Source: Thermosinus carboxydivorans Nor1 (GTDB lineage: Bacteria; Bacillota; Negativicutes; Sporomusales; Thermosinaceae). From it: a stretch of DNA of 47,154 bases. Positions 1 to 6,585 of this stretch are shown piece after piece. How positions within the stretch are numbered: position 1 is the stretch's first letter; every line of letters starts with the position of its first letter. Under the pieces are notes generated by a model, which was not told the DNA's origin, did no database searches, and saw only the letters and a list, made by a program, of their open reading frames with translations. A program made the position numbers and the translations under genes. The stretch lies in assembly GCF_000169155.1 (NCBI RefSeq), contig NZ_AAWL01000019.1, forward strand, positions 1 to 47,154. Direction: 5' to 3'.

Positions 1-16
1 AGTAGCTGAGTTTCTG

Positions 17-34
17 TTGAAAACTTTGTTTCAA
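17..34. promoter_or_regulatory. inverted repeat upstream of the DAACS symporter
   Basis: TTGAAA (17-22) and TTTCAA (29-34) form a perfect inverted repeat with a 6-base spacer in an AT-rich stretch about 180 bases before the symporter start. It could be an operator, but arms of six bases can occur by chance in AT-rich DNA. I found no convincing sigma-A promoter between it and the gene. Confidence 0.25.
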
Positions 35-213
35 AATTCACACATTTATAAATTGTTTTATTTTTCCTATTAATTAGCAGGAATTTTTTGATTTGGCAAT
101 TAAATATCATAAGATATATGAAATATTTTGCTTGAGAAGGAGGGATGCACCGGTCAGGGAAGTGCCAGGGTTCTAAACGTCATTTATACTATGTTCAAAG
201 GAGGTTAAGTTGT

Positions 214-1461
214 ATGGAAAACAGTAACGGCGCCAATGGTTCGCAAAAATTTCCTTTGTGGCTGCAAATTCTGGTGGGCCTGGTTATCGGTATTGGCATC
301 GGTTTCTTGTGGCCAAAATTTGGCGCACAGCTGCAGCCTTTAGGCACGGCCTTTATTAAAGCCATAAAAATGATTGTCATGCCGCTCGTCTTTTCGGCAG
401 TTACCCTCGGCATTTATAAGATGGGGTCGGACATCAAGCAGCTGGGACGTCTTGGTATCCTGGCTTTTATTTGGTTTTATGTGGCAACCGGTTTGGCCAT
501 TGTTCTTGGCATCGTATTGAACGCCATTTTCCACCCAGGTGCTGGCGTGGCGTTGCAGGCTACCGGCAAAATTCCGGCGAACCTAGCTACGTCTATCAAC
601 TGGGCCCAATTCTTCCTAGACATTATTCCTGACAACGTGGTCAATGCCATTGCCAACCAGAAGATTATTCCCACCCTGTTTTTCTCGATTTGCTTTGGTC
701 TGTGCCTGGCCAGTATTGGTGAAAAAGGCAAGCCTATCGTGCATATACTGGAAGGCCTCTTGGAAGCAATGTTTAAACTGACTAAAGGCGTTGTTGCCAC
801 AGCCCCCATTGCCGTCGCCGGCATTATGGCCTGGGTGTTCGCTACCCAAGGCGGCAAAGTACTTCTGGCCATGGCCAAATTGATCGGTACCCTCTATATC
901 GGCCTGGCTATTGTGATGGTTATCTTCTGGATCATTGTCTATTTCCTAGGCCTCAACCCCTTTGCTACTACTAAGAAAGTTATGGAACCGCTGTTGCTGG
1001 CCTTTACGACCTGCTCGTCTGAGGTAACACTCCCTGTTCACATGGAAATTCTGGAGCGTGCTGGCATTCCCAATAAGATTGTATCCTTTGTTCTGCCGCT
1101 GGGTTACAGCTTTAACCTGGACGGCGCCGCCCTCTATCAGTCCCTTGCGGTGTGCTTCCTGGCTGAAGCCTATGGGGTTCCGCTAGACTCGGCTTCTTTA
1201 TTAACTATTCTGGTCACGACTCTCATTGCTAACAAGGGTACGGCGAACGTACCGGCCGCTTCGCTGGTCGTGCTGGCCGTCATCCTGACTTCTATCGGCT
1301 TGCCGGTGGAGGCCATCGCCATTCTCGCCGGCGTCGACCGGTTTATGGACATGGGTCGCACTACTGTAAACGTGTTCGGCAATACTATCGCAGCTATTCT
1401 GTTGCACAGATTCGGCGGCGCTGCAGCCGTAGAAGATACCAATACCGGCGTCAGCGCTTAA
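214..1461 (+). CDS. dicarboxylate/amino acid:cation symporter (DAACS family)
   Basis: This is a sodium- or proton-coupled importer of C4-dicarboxylates or acidic amino acids in the inner membrane, of the GltP/DctA type. The 415-residue protein is hydrophobic throughout and has family hallmarks in order: a Ser-rich re-entrant hairpin segment (TTCSSEVTLPV, about residue 266), NLDGAALYQ (about 300), NKGTANVPAAS (about 339) and DRFMDMGRTTVNVFGN (about 375), which carry the cation and substrate ligands in known members. I chose ATG 214 because AAGGAGG lies about 8 bases upstream. An in-frame ATG at 145 has its Shine-Dalgarno one base away and would add a charged, non-family N-terminus. It is a single-gene unit closed by a terminator. 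The substrate cannot be told from sequence. Confidence 0.9.
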   Translation: MENSNGANGSQKFPLWLQILVGLVIGIGIGFLWPKFGAQLQPLGTAFIKAIKMIVMPLVFSAVTLGIYKMGSDIKQLGRLGILAFIWFYVATGLAIVLGIVLNAIFHPGAGVALQATGKIPANLATSINWAQFFLDIIPDNVVNAIANQKIIPTLFFSICFGLCLASIGEKGKPIVHILEGLLEAMFKLTKGVVATAPIAVAGIMAWVFATQGGKVLLAMAKLIGTLYIGLAIVMVIFWIIVYFLGLNPFATTKKVMEPLLLAFTTCSSEVTLPVHMEILERAGIPNKIVSFVLPLGYSFNLDGAALYQSLAVCFLAEAYGVPLDSASLLTILVTTLIANKGTANVPAASLVVLAVILTSIGLPVEAIAILAGVDRFMDMGRTTVNVFGNTIAAILLHRFGGAAAVEDTNTGVSA

Positions 1462-1476
1462 TTGATAAAAGAAAGA

Positions 1477-1510
1477 GAAAGCTCCCAGGTCAGGGAGCTT
1501 TCTTATTTTT
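1477..1510 (+). terminator. rho-independent terminator after the symporter
   Basis: A perfect 10-bp stem (1477-1486 with 1493-1502) with a 6-base loop is followed by a T-rich tail (TCTTATTTTT). It starts 16 bases after the stop codon. Confidence 0.85.
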
Positions 1511-1749
1511 GGTGGCATTTTGATTTACGTTAGCGGCCGCCTTGTCCCCCTGGCTTGGCTCCGCCGGGCATCAGCATCATGCATGCGAATACAACTTCCC
1601 GAGACGGAATACTGAATATCTCAAGTCTTGTTGGTGCCATGGATATCGTAAGGGGCAGAATTCCAGCCAACGGGTGCCGAGAGGATTATCAGGACCGGGC
1701 GGCACAGGTGTCCGGTCCTCGAATTTTAAGTCAGCCGCGGCAAAGAGTG
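1511..1749. other. gene-free leader region of unknown content
   Basis: This GC-rich stretch lies between the symporter terminator and the paired palindromes before the siroheme-type reductase. Open frames here have no ribosome-binding site and no recognisable protein. One clear hairpin is visible: AGGACCGG (1691-1698) pairs with CCGGTCCT (1712-1719), without a T-run. I do not recognise a riboswitch class. It may be decayed coding sequence or an upstream regulatory region. Confidence 0.4.
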
Positions 1750-1767
1750 GTGTGAGGAGTATCACAC
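1750..1767. promoter_or_regulatory. CRP/FNR-family palindrome 1 (GTGTGA-N6-TCACAC)
   Basis: GTGTGA (1750-1755), six bases, then TCACAC (1762-1767) is a perfect palindrome that matches the TGTGA-N6-TCACA core bound by CRP/FNR-superfamily regulators, including HcpR-type nitrosative-stress regulators. Its centre is about 90 bases upstream of the reductase start. The identity of the regulator is an inference. Confidence 0.6.
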
Positions 1768-1774
1768 TGGTCAG

Positions 1775-1788
1775 GTGACGCAAGTCAC
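1775..1788. promoter_or_regulatory. CRP/FNR-family palindrome 2 (GTGA-N6-TCAC)
   Basis: GTGA (1775-1778), six bases, then TCAC (1785-1788) is the same site type as the palindrome 23 bases upstream, measured centre to centre. The inner bases extend it to GTGAC-N4-GTCAC, the FNR/HcpR register. Two sites about two helical turns apart suggest cooperative binding or combined activation and repression of the gene that follows. Confidence 0.55.
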
Positions 1789-1846
1789 AGATGGTGCCGG
1801 CCGCTTAGCATACAATTAAACCAGAAGCTAAGTTGAGGTGATGAAG

Positions 1847-2779
1847 ATGATGCCGAAAGCAGCCAACCTGCAAAAAATTCGCGAAGGTCGCCGGACCTAC
1901 GCGATTACCCCCAGTGTGCCGGGAGGGTTTATAAAGCCGGCGCAGCTCCGCAAATACGCCGATATTGCCGAGAAATATGGGGCTACACTCAAAATGACGT
2001 CGGCCCAGCGCATGATGATCATTGGCCTGAAAGCGGAAGATGTCGACAAGGTATGGGAAGAACTGGGCGTCAATCCGGCGCTGTCTTACGCTAACTGTGT
2101 GCGGAGCGTAAAGATGTGCCCTGGCAGCGCGTTTTGCAAGCGCGGCCTGGATGACTCAATCAAACTGGGTATGGAGTTGGACCGGCGCTATCATAAACAG
2201 GAGATGCCTTCACGTTTGAAAATTGGGGTAGCCGGCTGTCCTAACTCCTGCTCGGAAGTGCATATCAAAGATATCGGCGTGTTCGCTACCGAAACGGGCT
2301 GGACGGTAGTAGTAGGCGGCTCTTGCGGGCGCGAACCGCGTTTGGCCGATAAATTGGCGGAAAATCTTACCTATGACGAAGTGCTGAAATTGGTAGAAAT
2401 CGTGATTGATTACTATAAGAAAAACGCTGATATTGAACGGCTTGGCCAAATGATTGACCGCATTGGCTTTGAAAAATTCCGCGCCGACGTGCTGGCTCTA
2501 TTCCAAGGAACGAAGGAAGCCAATGCCCAACCGGCTGTCGCGGCCAACCAAGTCGCGGCCAGCGAAAAAGAACCGGCGCCTGTTCAGCCAGGCAAAATAA
2601 CCAAAGACAGCATTATTGGCCAAGTTATCCGCGACAACCCTCGGACTATTGCTGTTTTCCGCGCTCATGGCATGGGCTGCCTCGGTTGCCCGTCGGCAAG
2701 CGGGGAAAGCGTCGAAAAGGCCGCGGGTATTCACGGGATTGACTTGGAAGAACTGTTGTCCGAATTGAATAAAGTGTAA
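1847..2779 (+). CDS. small siroheme-type sulfite/nitrite reductase-like protein with C-terminal DUF1858 domain
   Basis: This 310-residue protein is probably a redox enzyme carrying siroheme and a 4Fe-4S cluster. The N-terminal ~215 residues resemble the ferredoxin-like and catalytic half-modules of sulfite/nitrite reductases. They carry the cluster/siroheme motif C-X5-C (Cys91, Cys97) followed by C-X3-C (Cys131, Cys135). After an Ala/Pro-rich linker, the last ~60 residues are a DUF1858 domain with a CxxC pair (GMGCLGCP); this small domain is often linked to hybrid cluster protein. GAGGTG at 1835-1840 fits ATG 1847 or 1850 better than the GTG or ATG at 1838/1841. Two CRP/FNR-type palindromes lie just upstream, consistent with control by anaerobiosis or nitrosative stress. 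Whether the substrate is sulfite, nitrite or NO is not visible. Confidence 0.75.
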   Translation: MMPKAANLQKIREGRRTYAITPSVPGGFIKPAQLRKYADIAEKYGATLKMTSAQRMMIIGLKAEDVDKVWEELGVNPALSYANCVRSVKMCPGSAFCKRGLDDSIKLGMELDRRYHKQEMPSRLKIGVAGCPNSCSEVHIKDIGVFATETGWTVVVGGSCGREPRLADKLAENLTYDEVLKLVEIVIDYYKKNADIERLGQMIDRIGFEKFRADVLALFQGTKEANAQPAVAANQVAASEKEPAPVQPGKITKDSIIGQVIRDNPRTIAVFRAHGMGCLGCPSASGESVEKAAGIHGIDLEELLSELNKV

Positions 2780-2783
2780 GAGG

Positions 2784-2816
2784 CAAAAGCCGCCGGCAGT
2801 TCCGGCGGCTTTTGTC
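2784..2816 (+). terminator. rho-independent terminator after the siroheme-type reductase
   Basis: A 13-bp perfect stem (2784-2796 with 2802-2814) has a 5-base loop, and its 3' arm ends in TTTTG. It lies immediately after the stop codon. Confidence 0.8.
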
Positions 2817-2890
2817 CGGTTGAAAGCAGTCACGGCAATCCATACTAAAAATGATTATGCCAAAGCGATGCAAATATTTACTTTGTTTGA

Positions 2891-2907
2891 CATTATGTGC
2901 CATAATG
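2891..2907. promoter_or_regulatory. palindrome in the promoter region of the phosphate butyryltransferase gene
   Basis: CATTATG (2891-2897), TGC, then CATAATG (2901-2907) is a perfect 7-bp inverted repeat about 30 bases before the start codon. It overlaps TTGACA (2887-2892) and a CATAAT (2901-2906) that look like promoter fragments but are not at consensus spacing to each other. A repressor operator is plausible; the binding protein is unknown. Confidence 0.4.
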
Positions 2908-2938
2908 ATGCTTGATGTTATTTAAGGAGGAGTTTTCC

Positions 2939-3844
2939 ATGATGCGTTCTTTTCGCGATGTTCTGCAGGCAGCGCAGCAGGGGCGTCCATCCCGGATTGC
3001 CGTTGCCGTCGCCGAAGATGAAGATGTGCTCTTGGCGCTGGCCGAGGCTTACCGGCATGGACTGGCCCAGGCCGCTCTAGTTGGTGACCGGGACAAAATC
3101 AAAGCGGCTGCCGGCAGGGCGGGGATTGAGCTTAGCGGGTTTGACATTGTCCATGAGCCGGATGCCAAGGCAGCGGCCAGGCAGGCTGTGGCGCTTGTCA
3201 GTTCGGGCCAAGCTCAGTTGGTAATGAAAGGACTCATTAGTACGGCCGACATTCTGCGGGCGGTGCTGGATAAAGAGATAGGACTGCGTACCGGCCGGGT
3301 GCTATCGCATGTAGCGGTTATGGAGATTGACGGTTACGACCGCTTAATGCTTCTCACTGATGCGGCTATGAATATCGCGCCCGATGTTAACCAGAAGGCG
3401 CAAATCGTGCAAAATGCCGTCATTGTTGCAAAGGCGCTCGGTATAAAGCAGCCCAAGGTGGCGCCTTTGGCCGCGGTCGAAGTGGTCAATCCTGACATGC
3501 CGGCTACCTTGGACGCGGCGATCCTGGCCAAAATGGCTGACCGCGGTCAGATCAAAGGCTGTGTGATTGACGGTCCCCTGGCCCTGGATAACGCGGTATC
3601 GCTCGAGGCGGCCCGACATAAGGGCATCGTCAGCCCGGTGGCAGGAATGGCCGACATTCTATTGGCCCCCAATATTGAAACCGGTAATGCCCTTTATAAA
3701 TCGGTCGTATATTTCGCCAAGGCCCAAATAGGAGGCATCATTGCCGGCGCCAAAGCTCCCGTTATTCTCACTTCCCGGGCGGACAGCCCACAAGCCAAAC
3801 TAAACTCCATCGCTCTCGGTGTTATTGTCTCTCAGCTCGGTTAA
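2939..3844 (+). CDS. ptb: phosphate butyryltransferase (phosphate acetyl/butyryltransferase family)
   Basis: It would transfer the acyl group of butyryl-CoA, or a branched or acetyl homologue, to phosphate, giving acyl-phosphate for ATP formation by a kinase. The 301-residue protein is full length for Ptb (about 300) and shows family blocks such as VMKGLISTADILRAVL, GRVLSHVAVME, LTDAAMNIAPDV and the C-terminal GIIAGAKAPVILTSRAD. ATG 2939 has AAGGAGG 8 bases upstream; the adjacent ATG 2942 is also possible. No buk or branched-chain dehydrogenase gene is adjacent, so the partner kinase must lie elsewhere. Family members overlap in substrate range with phosphotransacetylase, so the acyl group is uncertain. 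Confidence 0.85.
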   Translation: MMRSFRDVLQAAQQGRPSRIAVAVAEDEDVLLALAEAYRHGLAQAALVGDRDKIKAAAGRAGIELSGFDIVHEPDAKAAARQAVALVSSGQAQLVMKGLISTADILRAVLDKEIGLRTGRVLSHVAVMEIDGYDRLMLLTDAAMNIAPDVNQKAQIVQNAVIVAKALGIKQPKVAPLAAVEVVNPDMPATLDAAILAKMADRGQIKGCVIDGPLALDNAVSLEAARHKGIVSPVAGMADILLAPNIETGNALYKSVVYFAKAQIGGIIAGAKAPVILTSRADSPQAKLNSIALGVIVSQLG

Positions 3845-3849
3845 GCTTG

Positions 3850-3884
3850 AAAGGCTTATGCATTTTGTGGCATAAGCCTTTTGT
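3850..3884 (+). terminator. rho-independent terminator after ptb
   Basis: A 12-bp stem (3850-3861 with 3870-3881) around an 8-base loop is followed by TTGTC. It is located 6 bases after the ptb stop codon. Confidence 0.8.
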
Positions 3885-4217
3885 CATCAATGCTTGGATT
3901 AACGGACGAAAGTAGGATGGGCTACAGTGAACGGCTAACGGGGTAACTTTGTGCGACGACAAGGAGAGCGACGGTCTAGCTGTGTGTAAATCGTGCCCCA
4001 TGAATGAAGAATTTTTGTGCCGGCAAGAGGTATATGCCAGGTAAAACCGAATACAATTTGCTGAGTAGAGATCACCTCCTGCGCGAAGAAGGGAACCTTA
4101 AAACTTGCTGGTCCTAAAGCTGGCAGGTAAGATTTTGTTAATACTACATATCTTACAGTTGGTAACTTATGATACTGGAATAGAACGATAATAGATGACC
4201 TTTAACGGGGTGGTTTG
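3885..4217. other. 333-base gene-free region before acpS
   Basis: No open frame here has a credible start and I recognise no RNA family. The visible structure is an inverted repeat, GTAAGAT (4127-4133) and ATCTTAC (4150-4156), 60-90 bases before acpS. There is also a chance match to the 16S 3' end (GATCACCTCCT, 4070-4080). The acpS promoter is presumably here, but no good -35/-10 pair stands out. Confidence 0.4.
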
Positions 4218-4601
4218 GTGATTATCGGTATCGGCATAGACATTGTGGAGATTGACCGCATTGCGGCTGCCATTGCGCGCGATACTTTTGTGCGGCGAAT
4301 TTTTACGCCCGGCGAGCAGGTGTATTGTGAGGGGCGGGGGCGGCAGCGGGCCGCTTCGTATGGCGCCCGGTTTGCCGGTAAAGAGGCGCTGCTTAAAGCA
4401 TTGGGAACCGGCCTGTCCGGCGGGCGCTGGCAGGACATTGAGATTTTGCCTGATACGAAAGGGCGCCCCCAGGTACGGCTTACGGGCAGTTTTGCGCAAA
4501 TCGCCGCCGCACAGGGGGTTGAACGTATTTATATTACTTTGACCCATGCTCGCCAGTATGCGGCGGCGCAGGTCATTTTGTGGGGAGGCGAAAACAAATG
4601 A
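4218..4601 (+). CDS. acpS: holo-[acyl-carrier-protein] synthase
   Basis: It transfers 4'-phosphopantetheine from CoA to the serine of apo-ACP in the cytoplasm, activating fatty acid synthesis. The 127-residue length is typical of AcpS. The Mg-binding aspartate (Asp8 in GIGIDIVEI) and glutamate (Glu56 in RFAGKEALLKAL) are present. GTG 4218 follows GGGGTGG; TTG 4215 is an alternative one codon earlier. The stop overlaps the next start (ATGA), so it is translationally coupled to nnrE. acpS-nnr-alr-ndoA is a familiar Bacillota neighbourhood. Confidence 0.93.
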   Translation: MIIGIGIDIVEIDRIAAAIARDTFVRRIFTPGEQVYCEGRGRQRAASYGARFAGKEALLKALGTGLSGGRWQDIEILPDTKGRPQVRLTGSFAQIAAAQGVERIYITLTHARQYAAAQVILWGGENK

Positions 4602-5341
4602 AAATAGCAACCGCGGCCGAAATGCGGGGGATCGACAAAGCGGCCATTGAATATTTCGGGATACCGGGCCTTGTTCTCATGGAAGACGCTGGGGCCGCCC
4701 TCGCCCGCCAGGTGGCGTCTATCCTCACGGATGCAGCCAACAAGAGAGTATGTGTTTTTGCTGGCAAAGGCAATAATGGCGGCGACGGTTTTGTCGCCGC
4801 CCGCCATCTTGCCAGCTTGGGGGCCAAAGTAAAAGTTTTCTTGGTATTTGACGAGGGTGATATGGCCGGCGATGCCCAGGTCAATCTGAATATCATCAAG
4901 AAGATGGGGATTGATGTGCTGCCGCTGGCTGGCGACCGTGATTGGGATATGGCGCGGGTGGCGGCAACGTTTGCCGACTGTATTATTGACGCCATGCTGG
5001 GGACGGGGTTTAGCGGCGCTATCCAGGGCAATATGGCCCGGGCTGTCGAGCTCGTTAACAGCGCCGGTAAACCGGTTGTGGCGGCCGACATTCCTTCCGG
5101 TGTTCATGCCGATACCGGCCGGGTCGGCACAGTGGCGGTCAGGGCGGATTATACCGTTACCTTTGGTCTGCCCAAACCGGGGCTGCTGCTATATCCGGGG
5201 GCGGAATACACCGGCCGGCTAGTGGTAGCTGACATCACTATCCCGGCCGCGCTGCTGGCCGCCGATACCATTCGCCAAAACGCCATCACGGCTCAGCAAA
5301 GCGAAGCAGCTGCTGCCGCGCCGGCATCCGGCGGCGCATAA
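4598..5341 (+). CDS. nnrE: NAD(P)H-hydrate epimerase domain (YjeF N), 5' part of a broken nnrE/nnrD fusion
   Basis: It epimerises R- and S-NAD(P)HX, damaged hydrates of NAD(P)H, for repair by the dehydratase. The epimerase fold spans about residues 1-220 with the phosphate-binding AGKGNNGGDGFVAARHL block (about residues 51-67). ATG 4598 overlaps the acpS stop and has GGGGAGG upstream. In related bacteria this domain is fused to NnrD in a protein of about 500 residues. Here the frame drifts into a low-complexity Ala-rich tail and stops at 5341. Dropping one A from the AAA at 5298-5300 restores an LLP...AHKG linker in another frame, which points to an indel rather than a true C-terminus. Confidence 0.85.
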   Translation: MKIATAAEMRGIDKAAIEYFGIPGLVLMEDAGAALARQVASILTDAANKRVCVFAGKGNNGGDGFVAARHLASLGAKVKVFLVFDEGDMAGDAQVNLNIIKKMGIDVLPLAGDRDWDMARVAATFADCIIDAMLGTGFSGAIQGNMARAVELVNSAGKPVVAADIPSGVHADTGRVGTVAVRADYTVTFGLPKPGLLLYPGAEYTGRLVVADITIPAALLAADTIRQNAITAQQSEAAAAAPASGGA

Positions 5342-5378
5342 AGGAATGAACGGCCATGTAGCCATTGTGGCGCGGGTC
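5298..5378 (+). other. two apparent +1 frameshifts in the nnrE-nnrD linker
   Basis: Between the domains the expected fusion sequence runs through three frames. The epimerase frame is good up to about 5297. The linker QLLPRRHPAAHKG and the first dehydratase strand GHVAIVA (about 5301-5372) are in the next frame. GSEAYTGAAAL (from about 5375) is in the third. One extra base near AAA 5298-5300 and one near GCGCGGG 5371-5377 account for both breaks. Error or genuine mutation cannot be decided from sequence alone. Confidence 0.7.
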
Positions 5379-6150
5379 AGAGGCCTATACCGGCGCAGCG
5401 GCCCTGGCGGCGACGGGGGCGCTCCGCGCCGGCGCCGGCCTGGTAACACTGGGCGTTGCCGCGAGTCTGCTGAGTCTCATGCAAATGAAACTAACCGAGA
5501 TTATGACGCGGCCGCTGCCGGAAATTGTCGGCGGCGCTATTGGCATGAAGGCGGTGCCCTATATTGATGATCTGGCGGCTCGCTGTGACGTGCTGGCTAT
5601 CGGTCCAGGCCTGGGCCGAGCGGAAGAAACAATGGCGGCAGTGCGGGAAGTGGTCAGAAACTGTGATAAGCCGCTGGTCATCGATGCGGACGGATTGAAT
5701 GCCCTTGTCGGGCATACGGATATTTTACGCGATACTGCTGCTTTGGCGGTACTGACGCCACATCCTGGCGAGATGGGTCGGCTCTTCGGCCTTACACCCG
5801 CGCAGGTCAACCAGGACCGTATTGGTGTGGCGCGGCAGGCGGCACATAGTTGGGGGGCGATTGTGGTCCTCAAGGGGGCGCCGACGGTGGTGGCTTTCCC
5901 TGATGGAGAAGTGTATGTCAATACAAGTGGCAATGCCGGTATGGCCACAGGTGGTACCGGCGATGTGCTGACCGGAGTGATTGCTGCCCTTATTGCCCAA
6001 GGCTTGTCCAGTCATGACGCCGCTATCGCCGGTGTGTATCTCCACGGCCTGGCCGGCGATATTGCCGCGCGCGCCGGCCAGGTTGGCATGGCGGCCGGCG
6101 ATGTGGCTCGGGCGCTGCCGGCAGCTTATGCCGGCTTGCTGGAAGAATGA
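5365..6150 (+). CDS. nnrD: ADP-dependent NAD(P)H-hydrate dehydratase domain (YjeF C), 3' part of the broken fusion
   Basis: It dehydrates S-NAD(P)HX back to NAD(P)H using ADP. The ribokinase-like fold is nearly complete: YTGAAALAATGALRAGAGLVTLG at the N-terminus, AIGPGLG, VIDADGLNAL, LTPHPGEMGRL and the catalytic/nucleotide motif GGTGDVLTG. The first ~12 residues of the domain (GHVAIVA-type strand) lie upstream in another frame. ATG 5365 is only the first start in this frame and has no ribosome-binding site, so independent translation is doubtful. It is either the 3' half of a fusion interrupted by sequence errors or a degenerate gene. Confidence 0.85.
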   Translation: MWRGSEAYTGAAALAATGALRAGAGLVTLGVAASLLSLMQMKLTEIMTRPLPEIVGGAIGMKAVPYIDDLAARCDVLAIGPGLGRAEETMAAVREVVRNCDKPLVIDADGLNALVGHTDILRDTAALAVLTPHPGEMGRLFGLTPAQVNQDRIGVARQAAHSWGAIVVLKGAPTVVAFPDGEVYVNTSGNAGMATGGTGDVLTGVIAALIAQGLSSHDAAIAGVYLHGLAGDIAARAGQVGMAAGDVARALPAAYAGLLEE

Positions 6151-6238
6151 GAAGCTTGTCGGGGCAGGAGCTTTATGTTATAACTAGCTATGGCGATGCA
6201 TAATTGATAACCCTAGGACATATTTTATATATAAAAAG

Positions 6239-6267
6239 TTGACACTGTATATAACTGTTTATATAAT
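6239..6267 (+). promoter_or_regulatory. consensus sigma-A promoter for ndoAI-ndoA with internal palindrome
   Basis: TTGACA (6239-6244), a 17-base spacer and TATAAT (6262-6267) match the sigma-A consensus at all 12 positions. Within it, TATATAA (6248-6254), CTGT and TTATATA (6259-6265) form a perfect inverted repeat covering the spacer and part of the -10. Ribbon-helix-helix antitoxins commonly repress their own operon from such sites, so this is a likely operator. Confidence 0.85.
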
Positions 6268-6306
6268 GAAAATATATCAACAATGTGGTACGGCGGGGGT
6301 GAGTGT

Positions 6307-6582
6307 GTGGCCGACTTAAAGCGTATCATGATTAGTATCCCGAACAGCCTTCTGCAGGAAGTGGACGGCATCATCGCCATGGAGAAGTTAAGCCGTAGCC
6401 AATTTGTTCGGGAAGCTATGCGCCTATATATCGAGGAACGGAAACGTAAGACGGTACGCGATATGATGAAGAAGGGATATCAGGAGATGGCCATAATCAA
6501 TCTGGCGTTAGCTGAAGAAGGATTAGTCGCCGATGCTGAAGCCTACGATTTGATGCCCACCTTGCTGACGGAGCGTGAATAG
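6307..6582 (+). CDS. ndoAI: ribbon-helix-helix antitoxin of the NdoA/MazF pair (EndoAI type)
   Basis: It is the antitoxin that binds NdoA and probably represses the operon as a dimer. The 91-residue protein has an N-terminal ribbon-helix-helix: a strand (KRIMISIP) then two helices (LLQEVDGIIAMEKL and SRSQFVREAMRLYIEERK). An acidic C-terminal tail is suited to toxin binding. GTG 6307 follows GGGGGTGAG at good spacing. ATG 6283 is upstream but has no Shine-Dalgarno and lies only about 9 bases from the predicted transcript start. The toxin gene follows 3 bases after the stop. Confidence 0.85.
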   Translation: MADLKRIMISIPNSLLQEVDGIIAMEKLSRSQFVREAMRLYIEERKRKTVRDMMKKGYQEMAIINLALAEEGLVADAEAYDLMPTLLTERE

Positions 6583-6585
6583 TTC

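Noticed and set aside
145-213. Upstream ATG 145 as the start of the symporter
   Set aside because: AAGGAGGG ends one base before it, too close to work, and the added residues are polar and not seen in the family. ATG 214 has proper spacing.
1542-1778. Short plus-strand open frames between symporter and reductase
   Set aside because: They have no ribosome-binding site, compositions unlike protein, and overlap the regulatory palindromes.
2887-2906. TTGACA plus CATAAT as a ptb promoter
   Set aside because: The spacer would be only 8 bases, too short for sigma-A; the elements are better explained by the palindrome.
4070-4080. GATCACCTCCT resembling the 3' end of 16S rRNA
   Set aside because: No other rRNA-like sequence surrounds it; eleven bases complementary to a Shine-Dalgarno can occur by chance.
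5346-5567. Independent 73-residue protein between nnrE and nnrD
   Set aside because: Its first residues are the missing strand of NnrD in a shifted frame; the rest is out-of-frame NnrD sequence.
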